DNA from: Euleptes europaea
Lineage: Eukaryota; Chordata; Lepidosauria; Squamata; Sphaerodactylidae
Direction: 5' to 3'
Assembly: GCF_029931775.1 (NCBI RefSeq)
Contig: NC_079331.1
Span: 25,111,720-25,175,719 of the forward strand
Length of the DNA: 64,000 nt
Positions 12,029 to 23,900 of the stretch are shown in pieces. Position 1 is the stretch's first letter. Every line of letters begins with the position of its first letter. The notes beneath the pieces were generated by a model. That model was not told the origin of the DNA and searched no databases. It saw only the letters and a list, made by a program, of their open reading frames with translations. The position numbers and the translations under genes are program-made.

Positions 12029-12504
12029 CTCTATATGACAGCCCTTCAAGTACTTGAAGATGGTTATCATATCCCCTCTCAGTCTGCTCCTCTATATGAC
12101 AGCCCTTCAAACACTTGAAGATGGTTATCATGTCACCTCTTAGTCTTCTCCTCTTCAGGCTAAACATGCCCAGCTCCTTCAACCTTTCCTCATAGGACTT
12201 GGTCTCCAGACCCCTCACCATCTGTGTTGCCCTCCTCTGGACACGTTCCAGCTTGTCAACATCCTTCTTAAATTGTGGTGTCCAAAACTGAACACAATAC
12301 TCTAGGTGAGGTCTAACCAGAGTAGAGTAAAGTGATACCATCACTTCGTGTGATCTGGACACCATACTTCTGTTGATACAGCCCAAGATCGCATTTGCCT
12401 TTTTAGCTACCGCATCACACTGCTGACTCATGTTCAGTGTTTGGTCTACTAAGACCCCAAGATCCTTTTTGCACACACTACTGCCAACCAGTTACAAATC
12501 CACC

Positions 12505-12806
12505 TAACAGTAGTAGGATGTCTAGTTGTTCTCTCTCAGGCCAACCTATCTCACAGGGTTGTTGTGAGGATAAAATAGAGAGAGGAGAATGATGTAAGCT
12601 GGTTTGGGTCCCCATGGGGGTAAAAGTAGGGGTATAAATGAAGTAAATAAGATCAGAAGTACCCTAGGCTACACTGGACTTATCCCCCATATCACACAGG
12701 AACAAAGTTTGAGGGGGAAGGGAAGATGATTGTAAGCCGGTTTGATTCTTCCTTAAGTGGTAGAGAAAGTTGGTATATAAAAACCAGCTCTTCTTCTTCT
12801 TCTTCT
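12505..12806 (+). mobile_element. Two tRNA-SINE 3' fragments
   Basis: 12505-12660 carries CTATCTCACAGGGTTGTTG...GGTATAAATGAAGTAAATA and 12700-12806 carries GTAAGCCGGTTTGATTCTTC and a CTTCTTCTT tail. Both are 3' bodies of the SINE types seen whole at 24597 and 33478. Confidence 0.65.
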
Positions 12807-12904
12807 GCAGGGAAAGGTGGTGATTGCAGTGGGGGAAGGGTATCGACAAGACAATGTAATCATAACAGAGATACTATTTTGCACCCGCTTTTCTAGCGTT
12901 CTGG

Positions 12905-13078
12905 ATAGCCATTGTTTGTTCAGTTAGTTCCTCATGGATACCCTGCTTTTCTCCCAATGGGTTTCCAAGGCAGTTTATCCTCACAACAACCCTGTGGGTT
13001 GAAAGCGGGTGAGTGTCACCCAGCAAGCCTCCAGGGCAGATCCCAGATCCTGGCCCAACACTCTAAGCACTACATCAT
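12905..13078 (-). mobile_element. tRNA-SINE, antisense
   Basis: Read on the minus strand it begins with a degenerate head (TGATGTAGTGCTTAGAGTGT) and continues with the body CCACAGGGTTGTTGTGAGGA of the 24597-type SINE. A poly-G run follows at 13080. Confidence 0.6.
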
Positions 13079-13599
13079 GGGGGGGGGGGGTAGGGGGGGT
13101 AGAAAAAGTGGACTTCCGGTCTGACTCCGCACAGCATTTTGCCCTCTGGGGTAGAAAAGATGACCCCCCCTCCCTGCCCGTTGCATTTGCTGAGTTCAGG
13201 GGAAAGGGCTGGCTGGGCCCGGAAGAGCCAGCTGGGCCAGTTCTGCGTGCCAGGGGGTCCAAGGGCCCGAAAGAAGCCGAGAGCAAGCCCTGGCACCGAA
13301 GGGCTGCCTTGGCACCAGGCGCTCTCTCCCTGCTTGCCAGTCCCAGGTTTCTGCAGTGGGCTGGGGGCTGGTCTCGGCTTCAAGCAGGGCAACTGGCTGA
13401 CGAAGGGGCCCCCTCTGCCAGCAGCCCCGCTATCCGCCCGGGGTGTCCCTGAGAATGGGGCTGTGGTGGGGCAGGCCCACTCCCCGGCGAACCCCTCCCG
13501 GGAGGGAGGGAGGAAGGGGGCTGCCCCTGCCCGGCTTCTGGGGGGCCCTGGCTGGAAACCGGGCCAGCTGCCACTCTTATGGGGCGGCGGCGGCGGGGG

Positions 13600-14160
13600 G
13601 GGGGGGTGTCGTTGGGCCCTGAAGGCCGGCGAGGGAGGGGTCCGGGGCCTGGGCAGAGCCCCGCCCCCGGCGAGGGGAGGGGGAGGGCGAGGGGGAGGGC
13701 GGGGCGGTGAGCGGCCCCGACGGAGGGCGCGGCGAGGCCGGGAGCGCCCGCGGCGGCGGCCCGCCCCCGAGCCCGGCCCCCTCCTCCCGCCGCCCGCCCT
13801 GCCGGCGGAGAGCGAGCGAGCGAGCGCTGGCCGAGCGGCGGCGCAGCTGGAGCGGCGGGCGCCGTCGAAGTCGCGGCGCCATGGGGCGTCCGGGCGCTGG
13901 CGGGGGGCTCTGGGCGGCGGCGGCGGCGGCGGCGGCGGCGCTGCAGCTCCTGGCGGCGGCGGCGGGGGAGGCGTCGAGCGCGCCGCGGCTGAGTCTGGGC
14001 TACGGTGAGCGGGCGAGGGGCCCGGCGGGGAAGGCGGCGGCGGCGGCGGCGGCGGCGAGCGGCTGGGCTCGGCTGGCAGCTGCGGAGAGCCGGGGGTGGG
14101 GGGAGGGGCAGCGCTCCGCCGGGGACCGGCCGGGTCGCTCTTTGTTCAGGCATGGATGGA
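13600..14160 (+). promoter_or_regulatory. SEMA4B: SEMA4B CpG-island promoter and 5' UTR
   Basis: A very G+C- and CpG-dense block surrounds the SEMA4B start codon at 13881, with repeated GGGCGG-like boxes and no TATA box. GCG-rich codon repeats in exon 1 (poly-alanine signal peptide) add to the density. Transcription probably starts between about 13650 and 13850; the exact start cannot be read from sequence. Confidence 0.7.
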
Positions 14161-17100
14161 CTGAAGGATCGATCGATCGATCGATCGATCCCCCGCCTTT
14201 CTCGCCGAGGACGCCCCGAGCGGCTCACGTCGCTTTCCTCTCCTCTCCTCCGTTTTACCCTCACAACAACCCCGTGAGGTGGGTTCGGCAGAGGTGATGT
14301 GACCGGCCTAAGGGCCCCCAGCAGGCTGCCACGGCAGAGGAAAGCTCCGAGCCGGAGTCTCCCCGATACTAGCCCGACGTTGTACGCGTTGTGCCGGGCT
14401 ACGACGGGCTGCCTTCCTCCTCGCTTTTACCCCGGCAACAACCACCCCGTGAGGAAGGCTAGGCCGACAGGAAGGCTCCCCCAATGCGCCTCGCTGGCGG
14501 AGTGGGGGACCGAACCGGCGTTTGCGAGCTGTCTCCGGGAAGGCAGGCTGGCGGTGCCGCTTGCGGGAGGGAAGAACTCGCCCCGGTCTTGCGCAGCCTC
14601 TCGGGCGCTGCGCGCTGCGCAGGAAAGCAGGCAGGTGGCCCAGGCGCCCTTAAGGCACCAGCTGTCGCTCCGCTGGGAACGGAGGCCCCGGGGCTGCGGC
14701 CCCCTTGGCTCTTCTGGGGGTCTGAGTCACCCTTGGCAGCTGCGGCTTGTGGTGTGGCAGAATAGGGGCAGAACCGGCCGCCCACCTGCCCGCCCCTTAT
14801 TCTGGTTGTGGCTATGTGGAGGGGGAATTGATTGATTAAAAATGTTTTTCTCTAACCTTTCCCGAAAGGCAGATCAAAACCAGCGGCAGTGGCAAAAAAC
14901 ACTAACGCGGGAAAACCAAAATCCCGTACTCCTTAAAAACAGCCCAATTGACAAAATTCTTCACAGTTTATGTATTTGTTTGTTTGTTAGCTTTAGTTAG
15001 AGGTCCCTGTTCTGGCAGTTGGCTGTTCACATTGTGCTGAAAGTCTCCAGAAAAACAAAAAAAAGGAAGAGGAGAAATCTCTGATTGATGAAGGGAAAAA
15101 AGTTGCACAGCGCCAGAGGTTCCAATGAGTTTATTTAACAAGGTATAGCTAATTTTAAAATATACAATATAGTTATTACAAAGGTTCAAAGTCAAACATA
15201 TAATGTTAAAGTTAAAATTTCCAAATGGCTAGTAAAAAAAATCCAAAGACACGCATATTATAAACTGTTATTGTAAGTAATAACAGAAGAATTGTAAGTC
15301 ACGTATAACAGTACAATCATAATGAACAGAAACAGAAGCATGGGTTGTGGTGCACAAAATCACAACAGTGACAGCATGCCGGCTAATGTCCCTTTTTGAT
15401 ATCTCTTCTTCAAACTGTGACTTTGTGATTTGTAGCTGTCAGCCAAATTGAAGAAATCATCCTGCATGAAATACAAATAGTATAGATCAATGGAGCCATA
15501 AATTCAAATAAGCATATGCAGTCTGGAATGCAGTAAGGCTAAAGGCCAGCTATAAATAAGTTTAAACAAGTAAATAATGCTGACATACAACCTGAGACAT
15601 CCAAGGAACAATGTACTTGGGTTGGGATTGCAGGAGACAATGAAAAACCACAAGCTGCCTAAACAGGGAATAGTGGACAAAGGCAGAAGACAATGCAGGA
15701 AAGCAAGCTGAGACCTAGAATCGTAATTCCAGCGAGCCACAATCCTATTCCATGATAAAAGAGCCCTCCTGGATGGTTTCATTCTGCTCCAGTTCTAATC
15801 CCTTTACAAAAACGCCTTCTCGTTTTGCACGTTCTGTGAAAGGATAGAAGTGGGGGGGGGGGGGCTCCCTTCCCACCTCAGGCAGGCTGTTCCACAAGCC
15901 AGAAAAGAGTATGTTCATGAACCGATCTTATCCATTTTCTTGGGGGGAGGGCTGTGCTCAGATGAGTGAAGCTACCTTGGCAGAGCATGGGGGAGGGGCA
16001 GGCCTGTGGATATGAGGCCCCAAGGCCATCAAGGGCTCTGTAGATGATGACCAGTAGCTCGAATCACACCCAGTAACTGAGCAATAACTAATGGAGTGAT
16101 TGTAGAACGGGTGTGATGTTTATGATCTGCCTGGCTCCCAAAGCAGCCAAGATGTGGCATTCTTTGCTAACTGGAGTCTCCGAGATTACCTTAAGGACGG
16201 GCCCATGTAGAGTGCATGACTGTAGTCTAGCCATAAGGTTGGGAGCCATCATTCCGGCTAAATGAAGCCAGAAGAAAACAGCCTTTTGCAACTGCCATTA
16301 ACTTGCTTCTCCAGTAATGACGCTGGATCCAGGACAATCCCCCAGCTGTGTCAGCAAAGGGTCAGCTGGACCTCATCCAGTGTGGGATGCACAGCACCCT
16401 CCCCACCCCCAGGGCCTTGGCTTTCCCTGACCGCATCACACCCGCCTTGTCAGGGTTCAGCTTGTTCATCCTTTGCCGTTTAAGCCCACCAATCAGGCAG
16501 CGGCCCAGCCAGGACCTCTGGATAAAGAAGAGGGTGTATCATCAGCATCTTGGTGTCATCCAGGATGCCCCGGAATTGCTCACGGTCTCATCCTTCTCTG
16601 GTTTTTAGAGTAGCAGACAGATGACCGCCTGGTGTAGAGGCCAAGGAAAGGTGCCCTCAGTCCGTGACTGGTGTATAGTAGATATCAGGGATTCATTGAT
16701 GTAATGCAATCCCTGCAAGATTTCAGTAGCCAGGGCAGACGGGGGTCCAGAGTATGCGTGGTGGCCTCTGCACAGATCCCGGGATCCTGTCACAGTGGCT
16801 ACACAGTAGCCAGATCAAAATGATCCATGAACAGGCCGGACTGTGCCCTGGGGGTTTCTGTTCCATGGGACAAGATAGCAGAGGGCCGGCCCGGTGCAGC
16901 TGCTCTGAGCTGCGGCACCTTCCTTGCAGGGTGGGCGTGTGCTGGGGCCTCCACCAGCCCTTCAGATGAATACCCCTGTGTAAGCAAGGGAGGGGAAGGA
17001 CCCAACCCAGTGACGAGGCAGGTAGTCACCCGTGCGCCCATGACTCAAGCCAGCAGTGTGAGGCGGTGGCCCGCCCAGGCCGGCAGGTGTGGCAGCGCCC

Positions 17101-20100
17101 GGCTGCCTCCTACCTCCTGCCCCACCCACCCCCCGCTGCTGGGGAGGGAAGTGAGTTCGGGGCAGTGGTGCCTTTGTGCCAGCTGAGTTCATGAGCACAG
17201 TTTGGTTTGGGTCACTGAGGAGACACTGTGGGACTTCTGTGCTGGAGTCACCCCACTCTGCAGCCAGGGGAAAAGGTGCAGCAGGGTGCAGGGCTGCCTC
17301 CACACATGGTGCATGGCACAACTCTGGCCCACACATTGTGAGGACCCAGTAAGCATGCCGACGTTGCAGAGGCTCTCAGCTGGGGAAGCTCTCACTGCTG
17401 CTGCTGCATCGGTGGCCACCTTGAAGAGCTGCTGAGGTTGCTTTTTTTGGTAGGGCCAGCCCTGATCTGGTGGGGATGCAGCTCCATGCGATGCTTTCTG
17501 GAGGGGAATTGGGCAGGCCACAACCCTTCCCAGAGACCATTCCTAGGAGCTCTTGCTAGAAATGAACACTCCTGTCTGTTTCGTGTCCCGAGTGTGCTTC
17601 TCTGGCCACGTTTGCACCCGAGCAGACACGTCTTCCACAGATCCCTCATGTGGGAGTTCTCAAGCAGCCGAATCGTGATCTGTTGCTTCCTGTGGAATTC
17701 TCTTCTTCCCATCTGCCAGGAGATGTCCCTTGAAAAGAGAGCAGAGGAGAAGCCCTGGCCTCTGCCCCGGCCTCTGAGGCCCCCCTCCCCTTCCCCAGCT
17801 GTGCCAGCCCGGACCTGTGCTGACTCCCACGGGCTCACCCGTGTGCCAAGAAGCCTGCTGGCCTCAGCAAAACTTGGGCAGTGCTCTTGCCAGATGGCAC
17901 CTGTTTGCCTGGTCCTGGCAGTGCCCTGGGCGGTTCCCTGGGAGAAGCGAGTGTGCATCCAGGTGATTTGTTGAGATTCTTTTTCTTTCTTTTTTGGGAA
18001 AAAAATATATTTAAAATTTTAAACAAACAAACATAACAATATTGTCGAAGGCTTTCACGGTCAGAGTTCATTGGTTCTTGTGGGTTATCCGGGCTGTGTA
18101 ACTGTGGTCTTGGTATTTTCTTTCCTGACGTTTCGCCAGCAGCTGTGGCAGGCGTCTTCAGAGGAGTAACACTGAGACACTATCCTTCAGTGTTACTCCT
18201 CTGAAGATGCCTGCCACAGCTGCGGGCGAAACGTCAGGAAAGAAAATACCAAGACCACGGTTACACAGCCCGGATAACCCACAAGAACCAAACATAACAA
18301 TCTCAGTCATGCAAGTACATACAGTGTGAACAATCTTTCAGGGAGTTCATTTTGAATTGATCACTCATGTCATCCTGGACATTTGTTTAATCAATAATCG
18401 ACCTGAATCCTTTATCCATGTTTCCACTACTTTTCAAGCTATTGAATAGAATTCATATTCCCCATTCTATACTTCACTTTTATTCTTCATCTGCTGTTCT
18501 AAACTTAACTATTTCATATACACAGTATTTCTGCTGCCTTAGTATTAATATTCTTTTATTTATTGTTCTGCCTTCACCCTTCTTTACTAAATTCTAGTTT
18601 CTACTTTAGATAATAAAAAAACCCCTCCCATTTCTTCTGTTATTCTTCTATCGTTCTGCCATTCACTAAGTTAGTTTGGCCACCACTGCATATTCTGCCA
18701 CTTCATCTTGCCATTTCTCCACTTCTGAAATTTCTTCTTGTTTCCAAGTTGATGTCAATACTAGTCACGCTGCTGTGATCATATAGCTGAACAAGTCTCT
18801 GTGATTCTTGTCTATCTTTTCCAGCACTATTCCCGACAGCATCGCTTTAGGGTCTAGAGCCGTGTTGGCGAACCTATGGCACGCGTGCCACAAGTGGCAC
18901 GCCGAGCCCTTTCTATGGGCACGCGTGGAGCCGCCGCCCCCCCCCCCGCCCGTCCCCCGCCCCCTCTTTGCGGCCTCAACGTCATCTGCCTCCCGCCGCC
19001 CCACTCCGCCTTAGCAGCAGCAGCAGCGCCGCCGCCCCACCCAGGCGCCGCTCCAGATCCGCCACCGGCCGCTCAAGCTCGGTTCCGAGGGCTGCCCTGC
19101 CGGCCGCACCGCTACGCCCATCGAGTCGCCCCCGCCCCCTCCTCCGCCCCCTTGGCTGCCCGTCCCCCTCCTCCGCCCCTCCTCGCGGCCTCGCCGCACG
19201 TTTCCGCCTCGCCGCAGCCAACTTTGTCGAGGGGCGGGGCGACTCGGCGGGCGTAGCGGGGCGGCCAGCAGGGCAGCCCTCGGGGCCAAGCATGAGCGGC
19301 CGGTGGCGGCAGCGGGTCCAGAGCGGCGCCTGGGTGGGGCGGCGGCGCTGCTGCTGAGGCACAGCGGGGCGGCGGGCGGCTTGCGGGAGGCTTGCGGCGG
19401 GCGGCTCTTTTGCTTGCCACTGAGATGCACATTTACCCCATCCAGAGTCTCAAAACTGCATGGGGGGGGTTTATTGTCTATTTGTGAAAGAGTGGTTTTG
19501 CCTTGGACTTGCCACTGAGATGCACATTTACCCCATCCAGAGTCTCAAAACTGCATGGGGGGGGGGGTTTGTTGTCTATTTGTGAAAGAGAGGTTTTGCC
19601 TTGGACTTGCCACTGAGATGCACATTTACCCCATCCAGAGTCTCAAAACTGCATGGGGGGGTTTTTTGTTGTCTATTTGTGAAAGAGAGGTTTTGCCTTG
19701 GACTTGCCACTGAGATGCACATTTACCCCATCCAGAGTCTCAAAACTGCATGGGGGGGGGGTTTATTGTCTATTTGTGAAAGAGTGGTTTTGTCTTGGAC
19801 TTGCCACTGAGATGCACATTTACCCCATCCAGAGTTTCAAAACTGCATGGGGGGGGGGGTTTGTTGTCTATTTGTGAAAGAGAGGTTTTGCCTTGGACTT
19901 GCCACTGAGATGCACATTTACCCCATCCAGAGTCTCAAAACTGCATGGGGGGGGGGGGTTGTTGTCTATTTGTGAAAGAGAGGTTTTGCCTTGGACTTGC
20001 CACTGAGATGCACATTTACCCCATCCAGATTCTCAAAACTGCATGGGGGGGTTTTGTTGTCTATTTGTGAAAGAGAGGTTTTGCCTTGGACTTGCCACTG

Positions 20101-20888
20101 AGATGCACATTTACCCCATCCAGATTCTCAAAACTGCATTGGGGGGGGGGGTTGTTGTCTATTTGTGAAAGAGGTTTTGCCTTGGACTTGCCACTGAGAT
20201 GCACATTTACCCCATCCAGATTCTCAAAACTGCATTGGGGGGGTTGTTGTCCATTTGTGAATGGGAGGTTTTGCCTTGGACTTGCCACTCAGATGCACAA
20301 CTCAACAATAAGCCCCCCTGCAGAGTTTTGAGAATGCAGATGGGGAAAATGGTGTTTGTCAGTCATTGCCATGATTTAATTTTATGGATGACAAAGGATA
20401 GTACAGTTTGTTCTGAAAATGAAATCCTTAAAGTGTGGAATTTTCTGCCAAATAATTTTAAATCAATGAAAGCACTTGGGATTGCTTTCCTTACTTTGTT
20501 TGGATCATTTTATGCTTGTGAGCATAAGATGTTAACGTATGAGTTGTTTTTTCTAAACTAAAACCTCAGTATTCAGGTTAAATTGCCGTGCTGGCACTTT
20601 ACAATGAATAAGTGGGTTTTGGTTTGCAGTTTGGGCACTCGGTCTCTAAAAGGTTCGCCATCACTGGTCTAGAGGGAAATTGCTTTTCAGAACCTTCTGC
20701 ATTTCTTGGTGAATCTGTATCCAAAATTTCTTCACTTTTCAACAAGTCCACTACATATGAAAATAAGTCCCATCTATTTCTTTGCATTTCCACTATCAAC
20801 TGTCATAGGCTTTGTCAATTTTTCTGATGTCCATTGGTGTAATGTACCATCTAAAAAACTGTTTGTACCAGTTTTCTCTCAAATGATT

Positions 20889-20968
<80 letters not shown>

Positions 20969-23900
20969 GACGAAAAAGCCTTTCTCCCTTACACCCGGCC
21001 GCGTACGCAGCCCCGCAAGACTGGGCAGAAGCGTTCCCCACTCTCTCCCCGGCTGGATAAAAGCCCTCCGGGGGCCGGGGGCGGCCCGCGGGCCCGTTCT
21101 ACATCCACTTGACCATGCAAGTTTTTACTTGTTCATGTTCTGTTTCATACTTAAGCAAAAGTTTATATATTTTACCTAAAATATGATCAGATTCTTTATT
21201 AACCAGATCCTCAAATTCTGTTGCTTCATGATTTGTTGAGATTCTTGTACCACACTTTTCTCTCCAGTGGGGACTCAAGTGGCATAGCACCTTCTCCCTC
21301 CCTCCACTTTATGCGCGCAGGAACATCCCTGTTAGGTAGGCCAGGCTGAGAGCGTGTGGCAGGCCAAAGGTCACCCAGCCAGCTTCCATGGCAGGCTGGG
21401 GGTACAGACTTGGCGACTCCAGATCCTGGCTTGACATTCTGACCACTCTACCCTCCTGGGGGGTGGGGAGAAGTGGGTCTCCTGGGCCTAACAAATGGGG
21501 CTAGGCTCCCTCCGCTGAGCTTGGTCTGTTGTGGCTGACTTCATGGCCGACACCGAGCCTGTCATTTGCCTGGCACTCCGGGCTTCCCGCATTCCTTTTG
21601 TGGAGCAGCTCTTAGAGGGAGGGTCCCCGCTGGTCCATAGAATCATAGAATCGTGTCATCCAGTCCAAGCCCTGCACAATGCAGGAAATTCACAACTACC
21701 TCCCCCCCACACCTAGTGACCAGAAGATGGCCAAGATGCCCTCCCTCTCATCATCTGCCTAAGGTCACAGAATCAGCATTGCTGACAGATGGCCATCTAA
21801 CCTCTTTTTAAAAACCTCCAGGGAAGGAGAGCTCACCCCTCCACCCCGAGGAAGCCTGTTCCACTGAGGAACCTCTCTAACGGTTAGAAAATTGTCCCAT
21901 GTGCTGGGCTGCTAGCAGACGGCCCCCAGCCCCCAGTGGCTGCTGCAATGGAGGCCTCATCTGGTGCTGATTGAGGGCAGAGGAATGTGGGCATACAGGG
22001 GCATCAGAGCTGGTGGGGGAGGGTGTCCTACGGGTGGCCAGCTTGAAGGAGAGGACAAAACATGTGGCTGGGTGCCAAGTTAGTGGGTTTCGGTTCATGG
22101 AGGAGGAGGGGGGAGGTAGGGCCTCTCTGTGCAAAGGGCCAGAGGAAGAGGAAGGAGGGCCCCTCCCCCTCTCTGCCCCGCTTCTGACCAAGCCCTTCTT
22201 CATGAAGTTGGCAGTCCTGGCACAACCCCTCTTTCCTTCACTCCGGCTTCTTTTGTGCAAGGAAGCGAAAAGGAATGCTTCTCCCACAAAGCACAGCGCG
22301 CTCTCATTCTGTCCCGCTGGTGCTGAGCTTCCACCAGCAGGTGCTTTCTCACGTACTGAGGACCAGAGGCCGTCCAGAAGGCATGGGCATCTGTCCAAGC
22401 TCACTGCTGGGCCCTTGACAATGGACCCCAAATTGTGGTCATCCTCTCGAGCCCTGCCTAGAACCAGCTTTGCCCCCCCCCCCATTGGGAAGAGCCCTGC
22501 TGGCACCAGGAAAGTTGGTTGCCAACAGCTGGTATGGAATCAGCTCTCTCGCTGGCTGGGTAGACACAGCGCCATTCCAGGAACCTCATTTGTCCACTGC
22601 GGCTCTGGACCACCTCCAATTTGTGCCGCGTTCAAGGATTTTCTACTGGGAGGTGGGCAGTCTTCTGCAGCAGCCTGGGGAGGGACAGAAGGGTGCTGAA
22701 CGGGCAGAGAGTTGCCGAGGGGGGGGGAGTTGTGTGAAGGGGAGACCAGGCTGCTAAGGCTGTTGGGCAGAGCCCTGGGATGCATTACTCCGGGGAGGGA
22801 GGGTCTGCAGCCCCTCCCTAACACTGGTTGTGGAGAAAATGGGTCGCTCTTTCCTTGGATCTCTTTGGCGAAAGGAGCCAGAGACAGCCAGGCGTTTTCA
22901 GCTTGGCATGGGGTTGGGCTGAGATGGCCGGGCTCCCCCCAGGTTCCTTTTGGGTGGGCTGGTCTCGTTCCTGGTGGTGCTTCCGGCTTGGGGTGCCCAA
23001 GAGCCATTCGCTTTGGCATCCAGGAATCTCTCCGCCAGCGGCCTGCTGTAAACAGCTGCAGGAGCAGCAGGCCAGAGCAGGTTCCCGGGCAGGATCAGGC
23101 ACAGACTTGCTTGGAGCAAGCAGAACAGGCTTTGCACTCTGCAAGGAAGGTCGCCCTGGGTCGTCGGAGCTGGGCGATTCCGAGGCTGTGGGGGCAAATG
23201 GGTGCCGCATCCAGAAGGGCCGGTCCCGGAGCCACTCAGCTGGGCCTCCTCTCCACCCTTCTGCTGGGGAGGCCTCCTTCCCTGCTTCCCTGCCTGATGC
23301 CCGGGTTTAGGGCTGTTTCGCTTGGAGAGAAGGCGGTTAAGGGGAGCATGACAGAGGTCTATAAAATTATGCATGGGTAACTCTTTTAGTCATAAACGGG
23401 CCAGGTTAGTGACCACCGGATGGTGGATGCCCCATTCAAAAACCGGAAACACTTAAACAGGTAACATTAATTGATAGGGGAGGGAAACAATAAAGTCAGG
23501 CTGGGAGTTTGAAACAAAAACAGGGTGAGTTAACCAGTTGTATTAATAAGTCCCCAAGTCAGTGTGACAAGAGAAGGCCCTCGCTTTAGACTCTGGGTCT
23601 TGACCCACAAACTGCAGACAGGCTGCATCCTCCTCATCGTCACCAAGAGAAGCCCCCACTTTTCCTCCCAGTCCCAGCGACCCTTCGGATGGGGGGGGGG
23701 GCTCACGCCGGAAAATGGCCGCTCTTCCGCCAGCTGCCTTTCTCTGTCTCCCCCGTCTGTTTTTCTCAGGAGCTTCTTCTTAAATTGGCCACAACATCAG
23801 GAGGACAAAACACCTCTGCTTCTCCTCTGGCTGCGTCTCCCCCTTGGAGTCTCCCCCCCTCCTCCCAAACTGCCCCGTTGCCAGGCCAAACACTCCCCCC

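Larger units (their letters stand above)
10505..12480 (-). mobile_element. CR1 LINE 3' part, with nested SINE and hAT insertions
   Basis: The 3' end lies at the left (minus strand ends GATTCTATGA). The right part encodes [35 protein letters not shown] and [14 protein letters not shown]1 polymerase C-terminus. It is broken by a SINE (about 10531-10748) and a hAT element (11231-12028). A 61-bp segment is tandemly duplicated at 12029-12150. Confidence 0.85.
18860..20666. mobile_element. hAT DNA transposon enlarged by an internal minisatellite
   Basis: 1807 bp bounded by inverted ends C(C)GTGTTGGCGAACC and complement CAGTGATGGCGAACC, with a perfect 8-bp target duplication GTCTAGAG (18852-18859, 20667-20674). 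The left part is a G+C-rich imperfect hairpin (19011-19360), the middle a tandem array (19412-20300), the right A/T-rich. No intact transposase was recognised, though short frames occur. Confidence 0.88.

Noticed and set aside
13707-14297. SEMA4B exon 1 read-through as a longer protein
   Set aside because: A clean GTGAGC donor at 14005 joins in phase with exon 2 and matches the known family; the longer frame is intron sequence.
17438-17974. Possible membrane protein gene of 178 codons
   Set aside because: No start context, no similar minus-strand or splice evidence, and hydrophobic patches are short; chance frame in intron.
19412-20300. CRISPR-like array of regular repeats
   Set aside because: The whole 96-bp unit is repeated with no unique spacers, and the DNA is eukaryotic; it is a minisatellite in a transposon.
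21971-23380. Plus- and minus-strand frames of 200-240 codons in SEMA4B intron 1
   Set aside because: They overlap each other on both strands, show no known motif and fit chance in G+C-rich intron.
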